Shown: positions 40,001 to 53,037 of the stretch, piece by piece
Position numbering within the stretch: the stretch's first letter is position 1
Layout of the letters: every line of letters starts with the position of its first letter
From: Oxyruncus cristatus
Lineage: Eukaryota; Chordata; Aves; Passeriformes; Cotingidae
Reading direction: 5' to 3'
Assembly (NCBI GenBank): GCA_013399855.1
Contig: VXAY01002217.1
Span: forward strand, 227,853-291,852
Length of the DNA stretch: 64,000 bases
Program-made: the position numbers and the translations under genes
The notes under the pieces: model-generated
What the model saw: only the letters and a program-made list of their open reading frames with translations
The model's database searches: none
What the model was told of the DNA's origin: nothing

Positions 40001-41007
40001 AAGCCTCCCATAATGCTAAAAATGGGGAGGAGAGAAAGAAAGAGAAGATTTCATAAATTTTTTTTCTTTCCTGTAGAGCAGCCACAGTCTTCTGTTCCTC
40101 ACCCAATCAGTCTTTCAGGCCCAGGTCTGACCAAATTGTGACTACTGAAAAAGCTTTAAGAGCCACTTCCTTCTGCAGCCCTTCTACTCTGGCCAGTTGT
40201 CACCTCACCTGTGATCACACCACAGAGTTACAGGTGGAAGGAAGTGAACCTTAGTGACATTTGGAGAAGAAACTCTATCCACTCAAGACACAGCCTCCTC
40301 TCCTATCCAAGGTTAAGTGTCTGGAAAGATACTCAGACAAGGCACTAAAGAAATCTTGGGGGCAGCTGGGTGACTCCTGGTAGTAGAGTTGCACATCATA
40401 GCAAAAGCAGGGTAGGGAAGGGAGTGCTCTACACCAGGTGGGAGGTATGTTAGAAGTTACTGCCAAACATTGCTTCTGCATTATACCTTTGCAAAGGATT
40501 CCGCATCTGCCTGGTCCCTTCATTGTCGGGACCGAAACAATCTGCAGGACACTGGTTGGCTGCTCAGACTAACAGAGGTAAGAGGACAGTCATTTGACTT
40601 CTTGCATCTTCCTTGTTTCAAAAGCAAAACAGTTAGAAAGACTAAAATATTTCAAGTGCTTGAAGAAATAAGGTCATAGTTCCTTTCCCAGCGGATGTGT
40701 GGGCAAGTGCCCCTGAATTCTGCTGTGTTTAACTACTACAGTTTAACCACTAGTTTAACTACTACAGTTTAACTACTACAGCTGAACTATGTTGAACTAC
40801 TGTGTTTGACTGTGGTTAGTTTAAAATACTCATTTATTCCTCAGAGTAAACCTCAGATTCTCCAATTCATTAAATAAGACACACAGAGAAGTAGGTGTTT
40901 TCTTACAAATATTTTTACAAAAATATAGGGAAGCCAGCCGGGAAATATCATGAGGAAAGGAAGAATAAAAATAAGAGAACCATGTTTTCCAGAAACTTCT
41001 GAAATTT
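37053..41007. other. Non-coding, AT-rich
   Basis: No exon or interspersed repeat recognised apart from the minisatellite at 40727. The 38480-39060 part is strikingly AT-rich, with several TAATTA/TAATGA-type sites. Confidence 0.6.
40727..40815 (+). repeat. 12-14 bp minisatellite
   Basis: Six to seven units related to GTTTAACTACTACA. The first four are nearly identical and the later ones decay (GCTGAACTAT, GTTGAACTACTGT). Each perfect unit contains GTTTAAC. Confidence 0.93.
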
Positions 41008-41217
41008 TAGGAGGAAATTCTTCCCTGTGAGGGTGGGGAGGCCCTGGCACAGGTTGCCCAGAGAAGCTGTGGCTGCCCCATCCCTGGAAGTGTCCAAGGC
41101 CAGGCTGGACGGGGCTTGGAGCAACCTGGGCTAGTAGAAGGTGTCCCTGCCCACGGCAGGGGGGTTGAACAAGATGAGCTTTAAGGTCCTTCCAACCCAA
41201 ATCATTCCATGATTCAT
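41008..41217 (+). mobile_element. CR1 LINE 3' end
   Basis: The segment starts at TAGGAGGAAATTCTTCCCTG, then has GGCCCTGGCACAGGTTGCCC, GAAGTGTCCAAGGCCAGGCT, GGAGCAACCTGGGCTAG and GGTGTCCCTGCCCACGGCAG, and ends with AACCCAAATCATTCCATGAT. This is a textbook avian CR1 3' end of about 210 bp and the best-preserved copy in the window. Confidence 0.96.
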
Positions 41218-44200
41218 TCTAAGTTCTCATGACAGTTTTTATGTGGAACAAAGAGCTGCTGTAAAGGAGAGCAGCTTGGATCTGATTGCACTACACGCAA
41301 CCCTGGAGACAATGTAAGGTAAGAAGTGGGAGATAAGACTTCAGTTCCACAACAGCACTGTACTGGTGTGCTCCTGCTGACAACCTTGTTCTACCTGAAG
41401 TTTTGTTAAGGTTGATGATGTTGCTCTCCTTGAAGCATGTCCTCTAATTTGGAAAAATCATCTACGCATTGGCCAAATTTCAGCAGTCACCAAGCATTTT
41501 GTTTGCCCACAGATTGTTATTAAAAGTGCCTTCCTTTTCATTTTTCTGCCTTCTTGGAAAATCTTTCATTTGGATGACCAGGGTTTTTCTTTTTTTCACT
41601 TCTTAGACCAACATCTCCACAGGAATTCTTTTCATGATGGCACACGGGGTCAGGTTTGTCCTTACTCTTGTTTTCAGCCTCCCTAAAGCAGGACGTGCTG
41701 AATATCTCCTCATTTTGTTTTTGTTTAGCATGCAAAGGATTTGTTACTTGCCTGCATATCACACCTAAACTTTAAATTGAATCCTGTCTCCAAACACCTT
41801 CCACCCCCCGCGATTTCTGGACAGTAAATCCTTCATATATTTCATCCTTTGTTTATACACCTCTATTTCCCTCTGAAATATCCAAGCATTTGTGAAGAAG
41901 TAAATTCCACCTCATTTTTCAAAAGCATGCCTTAATTTAGTCAATTAGACCTGTAACAAGATGTTGACTGAGGAATAAAAAAAGCAGAAATACGTTAATG
42001 AAAGTAATTACCTTCAGCTGAAAGTGGCAAAAGATGTGTATGCGGTTCCAAGTTTCATGCTAAATGGATGACTTGCGCAACACCTTTTTGTTTTTTTAGT
42101 GCCGAATAGGTGGTGAGGGACATTTAGCGACACAGTGCCCCTTGCTGGGAGTCGTGGGTTACTGTTCCCCACTGCAGCGGTTTGGGGAGCTCGCAAGATC
42201 GATTTCTCATTTAATGAGTTCGTTCCTGGGAAATATTAAATTTCCCACTAATGTTAGCATTAGTGCTAACAATAAACACAACCTTGCTCATATCATGGGA
42301 TTATTTTAGTACTGGCTGTATCAAAACAGGTGGATAGGATTGGGAATGAAAGGAAATAATGTTTTAAGGGAAGTTTTGATGCACAAGGTTAGATCTGACA
42401 AAGTGTAAATGTGTAAAAACGAGCCTCAAATGGCAATCTGGGCTTCTGGAATCCAGGCTGCTTGTCCCACCAGCTCCCCCACCCCACCACTGGATCCCTG
42501 ACAGCTTGGGATTCAAGAACTACATTGAGCTCTTCTCAGCTTGCAAATCATGTAAAGACACTACAGTGAAAATCTTGCTTGGAGTAATTCACCCTACCAG
42601 CGATGCAAAAGCACTGAGTCCATGCTCACATGTTTGCATGCTGGTTTTGCAGAGAACAAAAAAATAGGGAAAATCTGTATTAATGTATAAAGAGCTGAGA
42701 GGGTTCTAAATTTAAGGGGCAATTTGTTAGATGTGGAAATATGCTCTTGATATAGTTCATTTCGGGTGGTGACCTTGCTTTAAAAGAGGCTTCATTTTGC
42801 CTTAAGTACCTTGGATTCATTGATATAAAGAAGTTTTAAAAGTATAATTAACTTCTGCTGCTGCCACAAAAGACAATACCTACCTCTCATTCTTCTTTAC
42901 TTTCTTTCTTGAGGACACAGAGGGAATAATCACTATTGTGAGTCTGCAAAAAAAAAAAAGGCAGAACACTGGAATAAATGGATTGCTTTCCCTACTTAGG
43001 AACATAATCCCTGAAAAAATTAAAATTTAGCCCTGAAATCTCTGGGAAAGTTTAAATACATAAATCAGATTATCCCGTTTTCTTTCCCATGTTAGAGTCA
43101 CAGTGAGCCAAACTGCCATACTCATGTTTCTGGCCCAAATTCTCATTGCTTGAACAGTCATCCACATCACAGGGTGGGAGTGAATAGTGCCAGATACAGT
43201 CCAATCAACAGCTAAACAACTCACTCCATAGTGCTTCCATTTACTGCTCACACCATTAAGGCTTGGAAAATGAATAGGAACAACAGAATTGCTAATTGTC
43301 AATATTCATATTAGTCAGATTGATCCCTTCCAAAAACAATTCAATGGGTTGTTAATAGGCCTATTAATCAGGTGAGCATTTACAGCATGAACTGTTTGCA
43401 CTGTCCCAAAATTTTAAGCAGCTGACAGGTGTACAGAACTTTATTTGAAGTGATTGAATATCCCTTTTCCAGCTGCCGGATCCTACACCCCTGGATTACC
43501 AGTGGCAGAGTCACTACTCTGGCAGCTCTGCAGAGGGATGAGGTGTGAATGCACCAGTGACTTGTGCTCTCACTCACAGTCAAACTTCACCTCACACTGG
43601 AGTACATTGGGGGGGTGCAAATTTGAATTTCTTCTACATCAGCTGTAATATTTTACCTGCTTGTTTTCAGGTTGCCTATTTGCAGCCAAGAAAAAATCAA
43701 ATTTAGGGAGCTTTTAACCCAAAATTTGAACTTATCTATTCCAAGAGCTCTAGAGCTGCACTACACAGAATATCAAAGATGCTTCACTGCTGCCAGCTCT
43801 GCTGCCCAGTAGCAAGGAAAGAGGGATTTAATCAACTGAGAGTGCCTGGGCAAAGTGGTAAATCATGCAACACTTCTCAACAGCAGGCAGTGCCAGTCTG
43901 ATTAGGCACAGCAGACTCTACAGCCAAAGCATTTAAAATGTATTTTATTGCACCAACAGTTGCCAACAAATCCTTGCTAACGTGATCAGAGTGCTAATGA
44001 ATAATGACACCGAAGCTGCTTCTGGCAGCTTTTCCAAGAAGTGACCCAGGCCATTCTACCCAGCAATGTTCACCCGCTGGGAGACCTTTGTGTCAGAGAA
44101 ACTATTAAGAAAGAAGTAATAAGACAACCTTGCACGAATCGTTTTGGTGAAGTAAATTGACTGTATTTTGGAATAACTACAGAATTGTATTTGTGAATAT

Positions 44201-46344
44201 TTTTGTGGCACTTATAGGCTTTTTTCCCAGTGGTACAGTCATCGAAAACAAACTTATAATGGTTAGAAGATGGAGTTCTTGAGGGGAAACCCCACTAGTA
44301 GGTAATTAAACATTGAGCATTGAGTATCCGAGAGCTGATCAATTTTTGCTTCACCAAATGTTGATTTACAGGAGGGGCTGAGATTTTTTATATACTCGAC
44401 ACACGTTCCTCTGATGAGATATGATGATTAAAACAAGTCAGAGTTGGCTTTTAGATTTCTAAATTCCTCTCTTTACTGGTTTTTATACTTTCCTCAAACA
44501 TTTGCATTGAAAGTTCTTGCTAGAGGAGAAAGCTATAAAAAGCAGCCACTGGAGCAATATAACCTGAGTGTTCTAAAAAGCTTGGGTAGTAAAATGTCAT
44601 AATTTCTGCAGAAAATAAATATTCTCAGGACTTCCAGAGGAGGCCCATTGCTTCCTGTAAGTAATAAGGTGGAGTCAGGAGAGCATGTGGCTGCTGAAAG
44701 GAGATAAAGTGACGAGCACAGAGCAGAGACTGAAATGATCCTGAGGTTCACTCGTCATTTATTGGTATCAGCCAAGGTAGCAAAGATCACAAGTTATGGT
44801 CACATGATAAGGTATAAAAATTATTTATGTGTATTACTAAGGGATATGTACCAGAATAAAGTAATTATTTAAGCAGAGCCCTTTTATTCTGTGATACTTG
44901 TTCTCCCTCCTTCCTCTCGTCCTTGATTTTAGGGACACACACAGATTTTAAGTGTCCAGTTGCTGGAATGACGAAGTACTTTGGCCCTTAAAGGCCAAAA
45001 TCTTTGCTGTATTCAAATCTTCACTAACACAAAGATAAAAAAGGAAAACCTTGTGCTTCTGATTGAACACCATTTTTGTGCTCTCATGGATTTAGTTCAG
45101 GGACAGCTCCTTAGGATCCCTCTAGGTCTGTTTTTGTAGGCAAAGCGCAGGCTGAAGTCTGGGCCCCACTCTGAGTCCAGGCCTCCACTCAGAGATAGGA
45201 ATTCATTTCCCTAATTCTTCAAGTCAAGAGATTTTTGTGGCTCCTTGGAACATTTCTTAATTCAACCACTGGCTTTTTTGGCCTCTCTCTCACCTGTGTG
45301 ATAGGACAAAAAACCTGTAAAATATAAAGCAAGGCATGATGACACAGCCAGGGACATGGAAAATCTAATCTGAGGCACAGTAACCTCTGCAGTTGTGTAA
45401 CAACAACCTGCTGATTCATTACAACCACAAACGCGGAGCATGACAGCAGTGAACAGTTTCATTTGCTGCTGCTCATTTTTCTTAAAATTTCCATTGCAAG
45501 AGTGTGAATTCAAAAGTAAAAAGTAAATATCTCTGTGCAACACTAATTCAGATTAAATTTACGGAAGGGACTTTGAGAATAAAATATTGAGATAATTTTG
45601 TGCAGAAAAGGTAAATACACAGGTAAAGAAGTTCTCAATTTCATAGATTCCTATGATTTAGAGCTAGGACTCCCAGCAGCAAAAAACTTGCAATATTTTG
45701 CATAAATTGCCAATTAATGTCAGAACATTCTTAGCATTTCCGGTTTACTTAATTTCAGTATATCTCATTTAACTTTAGAAGGAAATTTATAATGATTTAC
45801 ATGTCCCAGACCTGTCAAAAGAGATATTAAGCAGTATTAGGTGTTAAGAAATAATCTGCTTTATTTTCATTCCTTCTGAGGACTATGCAGGGGAATAATG
45901 TGAATGGATTAGGAAATGAGTGTAATACCTGTCAAGTAATGTTATCTCTGAATGTCTGTGAATTCTCCAAAGTTAACTCACTGTTTTATATCAAATTCCT
46001 CAAGTTCTAGGGAAGAAAGGAACAAAAATAACCTTCTGCTAAATTAGCCCGCAAAGATCCACTTCCAATGGGCCGTTTTTATTGCCTTGGTGTGTCCAGA
46101 GCGTAATCCAGTGCTTTGGAAACGTTGTTTCTGGCTGAGCCCACAATTCCTTGCAGGAAGGATGTTTTTGCATCCTGAGATGTTTGTGCTGTGCTCTCTG
46201 CAAGGCTGACTGACCCTGTCCAAGCATTGCTGCTACTGATGGTTGTAACTGAGCAATGTAATTTTGGGAAGCAAGACCTGTCTGGCTGTCATATAGAGCA
46301 AACAGAGCACCCCTGTATTTCAGTATTTTATCACTTCCCATTTC
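41218..46344. other. Non-coding
   Basis: Holds a CpG cluster near 42.1 kb and an A11-12 run near 42947. No recognised exon or long repeat. Confidence 0.62.
42041..42224. promoter_or_regulatory. CpG cluster
   Basis: Nine CpGs in about 180 bp, with CTTGCGCAAC, TAGCGACAC, GAGTCGTGGG and CTCGCAAGATCGATT. It is followed by the inverted repeat GTTAGCA-TTAG-TGCTAAC at 42253-42270. It is non-coding and a candidate regulatory element only. Confidence 0.35.
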
Positions 46345-46497
46345 TGAAAACATAAAATCATAGAATTGTTCAGGAAGCAAAAGACCTCAAAGATCATCGA
46401 GTCCAACCATTATCCCAGCGCTACCAAGGCCACCACTAAACCGTGTCCCAGGTGCCACATCTACATGTCTGTTAAACCCCTCTAAGGACAGGGACAG
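46345..46497 (-). mobile_element. CR1 LINE 3' end, minus orientation
   Basis: Read on the plus strand it begins AAATCATAGAATTGTTCAGG, the reverse complement of the CR1 tail. It continues with GATCATCGAGTCCAACCATT and the conserved CTACCAAGGCCACCACTAAA block, and ends around CCCCTCTAAGGACAGGG. A 113-codon minus-strand frame that begins inside it and runs left is not recognisable as a protein. Confidence 0.93.
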
Positions 46498-48937
46498 GTA
46501 TTAGTCTTCGATGCCAAGGGGCTGCACAAAGTGATCACAGCTAATAACCCTTTAATTAGGTCTCAGTTATTCCAGAGCAGTCTCATTCAGCTTTGAAAGA
46601 CTGAGTCAAACTCCAGTTGAAATAACTGGTTTCTCTCTTCTGCTAAAAGAATCTGATCAAACACCAGTATTTCTGTTGACTTCCTTGTTCAGAACTTAAT
46701 GTGACTTCATGAACAAGGCAGCCCAGCCAGGTACACACCTGATGGGGTCTGTGCAGGCACAGCCACAGCCAGGACACGTCAACAGGAGAGTTTCCACAAG
46801 ACAAATGCAAAAGCTGGAGTCAAAAACAACTTCAGCACGGGGAGATCCAGTTGTCTCAGCTGTCGCTGTGGGGAACAGGGAGGAAAAGGCTTCCTTTGGG
46901 GTTGTTTGACTGAGCCTGGAGTCCCTGCTGTGGGAAGGGGTAAGCATTGACAGCCCAGAGTGGGAGCAGCTCCTGTGGGGGTGTGCCTGCCTTCCTCTGC
47001 CACAGCCTCCCCCAGGGTTACAGGATAAGCCAATGCAAGGTGTTATTAAGGCAGTGGCATTAATTATCTGACGTCTATTACATACTTGTCATGTTCACTT
47101 TTGGACTAAAGCAGCAGCCTTTTCAGCAAGCAAGAGGCTGCTTTCCTCTTAGCTTTGCCTAACACATCTTGGCTGTGGGAAGGAGGGCATCTAGTGGTTT
47201 CTCTCTTGCTGTCTGCTTCTGCCACTCCAGCTTTCAGATTGTAATACTGACAGTGGAATTTGTGACACAGTTGTATTTCTATAGTATGAACATTGTTGCA
47301 AAAATTAGGATTTTTTCATTTTTTTTTTTTTTTAATTCCAAAAAGCCAATTTATGAAAAGCCTTAGTTACAGGGACATTCCCAGTTGAACAGCTGAGACA
47401 GGAATTGGTTCAGGATGTTTTGTTGTGCCTCCTCCTGGCCATTTCACGAGTTAATCAAAAAGCAGCCTTCTGATAAAGCAACAAAAGTGATCAAGCCTGC
47501 AATTTCACAATGATAATAACATTTCCCAGAGCAGAATGTTACTCTTTTGTTCAATTCTCATTTCTGTACCTCTGATGCTTATAGGGCGTTTCGTGTAGTA
47601 ATGTATGCAAACTGGCAAATGAAAAATAATGTCGATAATTACAACAGAAGCAGCTAGTAAAAGCTGTGATATCTACATCTTGTCTCTAACCATTATAGTT
47701 TATAGTATTAAATGAATTTAAATTAGGAAGGGATAATTTGCAGTGTAGCAAATGATAAACTTGACTTACTGATAGAAACACTCTCCCTTACATCTCCCTG
47801 TAGCACTTCAGGCACTGGGCTGTTACTGCTGTGAAAAGCCAGGAAGATAAAACAGCAGAGGGGAAATATCTATAAAACCAGAGCTATTAAGAAATGCCAC
47901 CTCAAACAAAAGGGCTCAGCATTTTCCAAGAGGCAATCTGGAATCACTGGTAGGATCTGGAGACAATTTCACAATTTTGCTTTCTGAACTCCCTTTTCCT
48001 GGGTGGATGAGCAAACTCTTGCTGAATGGCATTTGGTGTGTGACAGGATGTAGGGAAGATGTGAGTGTGGTTAAGGGCTAAAAACAGATATAGTTCTGTG
48101 GCTCTGGGTAGCTGCTAATGGAGTAAATGTTCACAGTTGCTTCAAGTCCTGTGTCATTTCAGTGGCTTTACTATCAGTGGGAAAATATTTGATGGCATCA
48201 GAAATTGCTTTTATTGTGAAATCCAAAAAGCATGAGGAATTTCTAAATGCTTCTTGAAAATCTTCCACTCAGCTCACGAATGGATCTGAATTTCACTTTA
48301 AACACCCCTGCAAGACCGGTTGTGTTTCCAATTCCATTGGCCCAGACTTTGCCTGCCAAGCTTTCAGTAGTAGCCATCTGTGATACATGGACCATGAAGA
48401 AAGCAAAAATATTAGTGAATCTCCCAAAGTTCCACTAAGGGTAACATTTGTGATTAATTTCCCAAATTATCCCACCAGAACTTAATTGATATTTACTGTT
48501 CATCCTTTTAAAAATTCATTGCCCAGTTACCCAACTTCACTACAAAACCTGAACAGCACAAATGTTATAATGCTGCAAATATGCCTTTATTTTTGCATAA
48601 AAGTTATTCATACCAACTAACCAGTTTCAGCACCCAAGTCCATCTGTATCAGCATTATACAGGCACTTGTCTTCAGTTACTGAATATTCACATCTTTAAC
48701 ATGTCATATAATTAACTTAAATGATACATTTAATAAAAGATATACTTTAAAACCTATTGCTACATGAAAGAACTCTCCAGATCAGCAAGTTGAGTCCTTC
48801 CAGAGTATCTATAAGGCATAAATTTATGCTGTTTATTGCTTAAAAATAATTTTCAGAAATACATTTTAGAGCACAACAGGAAGCACTTTGTAGATTCAGT
48901 GTTGGGAGTTAAACTGCCACAAGCAGAAGACAAGAAC

Positions 48938-49290
48938 ACCCGAGATGTTCAAACCTGCAGTTCTGGGGAGCTTGAAAACCAGAACACCGAGCGGGAAAAT
49001 ATTTACTGGGCAACTTTCTCTTCCACTCGGGGAATTTGCCCCGTTCTCTGCCCGCTGCAGGGAGCAACAGTGTTGCTGTTCAGGGTGTGCTGCAGTGAAA
49101 CTCAGTATCTCAAATGGAAAGCAATGGTATGTGACCGAGCCTGACACCCTCTGCCCACAGCAATCAGCCAACCAAAGTGTGCCGGCAAGCCCTTACTAAA
49201 CTAAGGGCAGGATTTTGCATGGGCTCCACGGTATTTAGGGGGGTTTGTATCGGTTTCATAATTACCAGCCGGGAAAGGCTGCGGTGGCGT
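48938..49290. promoter_or_regulatory. CpG cluster
   Basis: About thirteen CpGs in 350 bp (CCGAGCGGG, CACTCGGGG, GCCCCGTTC, GCCGGGAAAGG, GCGGTGGCG). Overlapping open frames of 84-102 codons occur on both strands, none with recognisable motifs. It could be a promoter of an unannotated transcript or a conserved element. Confidence 0.38.
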
Positions 49291-50019
49291 TCATTCTGTA
49301 GCTGTAATATGAGGAGGTTAATATTGAACTAATCAAGAATTAGTAAAACAGCCTCAGAAAGGTGTTACATGCTGTACCAGTGTAACATGATGTGTTGCAA
49401 TGTAACATTGTGTGCGGGGTAATTTCCTGACGTTTTCTGACTGAAAACTCCCCAAACAAATGGGTTTCGCTCGTTATACTTTATCACTAACATGTATTTT
49501 AACTAGGGTTTACTCTTCCTATTTCATGAGCATGTATTAAGGCAAGTCCATTTCTTAGCAATCTTCTCTACCTGTCACTCTTTGTCTCAATCTGGATTGT
49601 AACTTCTAAAGACAAAATCTGGCTTTCACTTTGCTCTCTTGTACCACAATCAGGTCAAGCTTTTTTTTTTTTGGCCGTCAGCATTCACCAGTTGTCATTG
49701 CTCAAAATCCAACCTGTGCTCTAAGGCTTATGAAATACATTATTTTATCAGAAGTAACTGTCATATGTTGAGGATGAGTGATTTCTGTGTGTACTGGTTT
49801 GGTTTCTGTTTGTCTTTCCTTGCAATCTGGATTAACAATTTCTATACTCAAGCAATGGTAAAAAATCAGTTTCTCTTTTGTCAGAGCTTTTCACATGAAA
49901 GTTTAATAACATGCACTAAAACGTCAGACTCTCCTATTAGATCCACTAGGACATTTTTTATGAAAGATTAAGCTTTCAAGGGAACAGCAAATGGTAATAT
50001 TTTCAGTAAAAGTTTGTAT

Positions 50020-50122
50020 GGCACTTGGGGACACGGTTTAGGGGTGATTATGGTGGTGCTGGGTTGATGGTTGGATTAGATCATCTTGAAGGTCTCTTCC
50101 AACCTTGATGATTCTGTTATTT
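50020..50122 (+). mobile_element. CR1 LINE 3' end
   Basis: The segment reads GGCACTTGGGGACACGGTTT, then GTGGTGCTGGGTTGATGGTT, then CATCTTGAAGGTCTCTTCCA and ACCTTGATGATTCTG. This is the canonical CR1 terminal region, about 100 bp, plus orientation, and relatively well preserved. Confidence 0.93.
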
Positions 50123-50183
50123 CCTTTATATCTCATCTCCTGTTACTGCAGTGTTGTAAATATGACTTCCTTAAGAGACAGAC

Positions 50184-50242
50184 TGTATTAATATTTATTA
50201 ATAGATTAATTAATCTGATTAATGTTTATTAATAGATATTAA
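50184..50242 (+). repeat. AT-rich local duplication
   Basis: TTAATATTTATTAATAGATT is repeated about 33 bp later as TTAATGTTTATTAATAGATA, separated by a TTAATTAATCTGATTAA stretch that is itself palindromic in part. Confidence 0.8.
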
Positions 50243-52474
50243 AATATTGTGTAACTTTGAAGTCAGTAGATTTTTTTTTCCTACTTCCCTTTAGAACATT
50301 TTCTTTAAAACATCTTTGTAACCCTAAGATTCAGTAGGAGATCACGGTCTCTGCCTTTCTACTTCATCTGTGATTATACAGGAAAATAATCTTGTATATG
50401 CTTTGTTTTGAAACCCTCCTGTCCAGTGGTTGTGTGTTTAACTGTTTTATTTTGCCTGAAACCGTAGTCAGAGTAATTTTGCTGCAGAGCTGAGGAAGGC
50501 ACTTCTGTAAAGTTATCTGCTGTGTTTTAGCCGCCTGCAGTGCTTGCTGGTTCACATCATAATCCTAATTTCACATTCTCAAATACGTTTCTAGTCTTCC
50601 CAACCTTTTCTCCTCCTTGGAGGACTGGGTTGGTGGTAATTCTGTCTTCATCTGATGTTCATAAAGGTGCCTGACCAGCTTCATTTCCCAGAACCAAGCG
50701 TGTTCTCCGAAAGCCTCTGGGCACAGAGCTGTTTGTATGTCAGAGTAGCCTGTGATTAAAGGGAGGTACAATCAGCTTCACCTCTGGGTATCTTGGCACA
50801 TAAACCTGGGGGTTTATTTGAGGCAAAGCTGAAGCTGCAGCTCGTAACTGACAGGCTGATACGAAATTGTTGGCAACGCTGATGAGAACGTTGCTCACAG
50901 AGGTGTAACTTAATAATTCAAACTATTAATTTCGACTTTCAGTTTGAAATATTACCTTATAAAGACACTCAGAAAGTATTTCAGTTCCAAGTAAATTTGA
51001 CTGCAGAAGTTAAATATCTCTCTCTCTCTTTTTTTATTTCTTAAAAGAAAATGCCATGTACAGTCAACCTCCTGCACTTTTGGTCTTCTTGCTTCTTAAT
51101 ATCTCACATTGTTGAAGATTATTTTTAGAAAGGCCTTGCTTTTGAGACCTTCTCTCTCTGGTTGGTCTAATTAGTTCTGGCAACTCAGTTTCCTGTACAT
51201 CTTTCAAATATAATTTTTCTGGTCATTACAATATTCTGTTTTCCTTCTGCGGTTAGTTTACAGAAGAATTTAAGTACAATGTGAAAGGTTACTTATAGGA
51301 TGTAGGAAAAAAACAACGTAGGAAGCAAACTTACATGAACAGGAGTTTATCAGTTGAAGCATTCTACTTTACAGGTTAGTGAAGAAAATAACACCAATGT
51401 TTTCAGGAACTTGCTGCTTATCATTTTACTTTTTCGTACCTATATATTTATATGTACTTTTTTTTTTCGGTTCTTCTATGTAGAGAAGATATATTGCATG
51501 TTCTTTTGCACACAGCTATACTTTAGTTTTCTTACCAACAAAATCACCAAGTTCTGCTGGACTTTTTCTTTAGGGGCACACAGGAAGGGCACTTTCAGCT
51601 TGTTTGCACTGGGGTCCTGCAAGAAGTTGTAAATTGAGAGTACAGGGATTAGTGCAGATGTGAAATGTTTCCTCCTCTGCATTTCTCATCTCCAGAAAGC
51701 CCCACAATCTGAGCAGCACATCATGTTTTCTTTTTGAATCACAATTTAATTGTGCCTAACCAGAAAATGCTGGTCTGAGTTGCAATTCAGCTTCCCCCGC
51801 AGTCATAACCCAATACACGTAGAATGCTCTCTTTGAAAGAAGAATTTTTTGTGAAGGCACTCCCTGAAAAGATGCAGAATGGCACAGTCAGTAAATGCCA
51901 GGCAGCTCACTCCTCTGCCCATCTGTTCTCTATTGCACATCCAAGTCATTCCTCTCCCCTCTGAGGTGCTGGGAACTCCTTCTCCACTGGTGCCAAACAG
52001 CAAGTTCAAAACACAGATGAATTCTGAGCAGCAGGAAATTAAGGAAAAGGGCTGACAGTCATTCCTTTGCTTGGTGTCCCTGGCTTTAAATACAGCAGGG
52101 CACACCCTGAGGAAGAAATGAGCAGTTCCCAAGTCCAGCTCATTAGTTTGCAGGTTTTGTTGATTTGAACTCAGGTATGTGCATCTGAGGGCAGTGTTTG
52201 ACTGTGTGTCTAGACATAGTCTAAACTGATAAATCAGTCTAGCAAAGTGCCTTTCTTGTCTTCCTTGAATTTGGGTTCATGATCTGAGCTTTGCTTATCA
52301 TAGCTTACTCCATGTGAGTTTAAGTTGATGACAAAAAGGAACTGACTGTTTATAGATTAGTTGTTGCAACATGCAATGAGCTCTCAAAGGACAAGATGAA
52401 ATTCATTCACCATTCCCCACCCCATCTTGACACCTCAGCCCTCTCTCCTCCATTTCTTCTTCAACCCTTGCAGC

Positions 52475-52567
52475 ATTTTTTATTTTATTTTATTTTATTT
52501 TATTTTATTTTATTTTATTTTATTTTATTTTATTTTATTTTATTTTATTTTATTTTATTTTTTATTA
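52475..52567 (+). repeat. (TTTTA)n microsatellite
   Basis: This is about 18 copies of the pentamer TTTTA, nearly perfect. A Phe-Tyr-Phe-Ile-Leu reading frame crossing it is an artefact. It directly borders the GC-rich repeat island to its right. Confidence 0.97.
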
Positions 52568-52594
52568 CTTTTCACCTCCCACTCCTAAAATCAT

Positions 52595-52890
52595 AACTCC
52601 TCCAGGGCTCCTGCAACCTGCTGACCCCTCAGGTGCTGCAAGAGGGACACGCCACGGGGCTTTCCCTGCTGATGAACATCAGGCAGTGAAGCCTTTGGGC
52701 TGCCCATGTGTGGGGTCTGCACATCCCCCTGCCCAGGTGGGCTCCTCCCTGCCCCAGGGCAAGGGAACTGTTCCAAACTGGAGGGACCAGCTTGTCCCAG
52801 TGCCTGCCAGGAAGGAGCCATGGCACAGCCAGGCTGTGGTGACAGCAGTGTCCTCACTGCTGGTGGAAAGGGCTGTGTGGCTGCTGCCTG
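52595..52890. other. GC-rich island, left part
   Basis: This segment has GC content well above its surroundings and open frames on both strands, including the end of a 243-codon minus-strand frame that runs through the adjacent CR1 piece. No protein family is recognisable. Open frames on both strands in GC-rich repeat DNA are expected by chance. It may be a diverged 5' extension of the neighbouring CR1 copy or another repeat. Confidence 0.4.
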
Positions 52891-53037
52891 CAGACCCCAC
52901 CAGCACCTGGAAGTGTCCAAGGCCAGGCTGGACAGGGCTTGGTGCAACCTGGTCTAGTGGTAGGTGTCCCTTCCCACGATCAGGGGCTTGGAACCAGATT
53001 ACCTCCATGGTTCCATCCAACATAAACCATTTTACAC
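52891..53037 (+). mobile_element. CR1 LINE 3' fragment
   Basis: The segment contains the CR1 3' block CTGGAAGTGTCCAAGGCCAG, then GGCTTGGTGCAACCTGGTCT, then GGTGTCCCTTCCC and a degraded terminal CCATCCAACATAAACCATT. This is the standard avian CR1 3' region, 5'-truncated as most copies are. It is moderately diverged. Confidence 0.9.

Larger units (their letters stand above)
46498..52474. other. Non-coding, one CR1 and one CpG cluster
   Basis: Apart from the CR1 end at 50020, the AT-rich duplication at 50184 and the CpG cluster at 48938, nothing is recognisable. Open frames are short and mutually overlapping. Confidence 0.6.

Noticed and set aside
46039..46380. 113-codon minus-strand frame
   Set aside because: Its start lies inside a CR1 tail and the rest matches no family I recognise.
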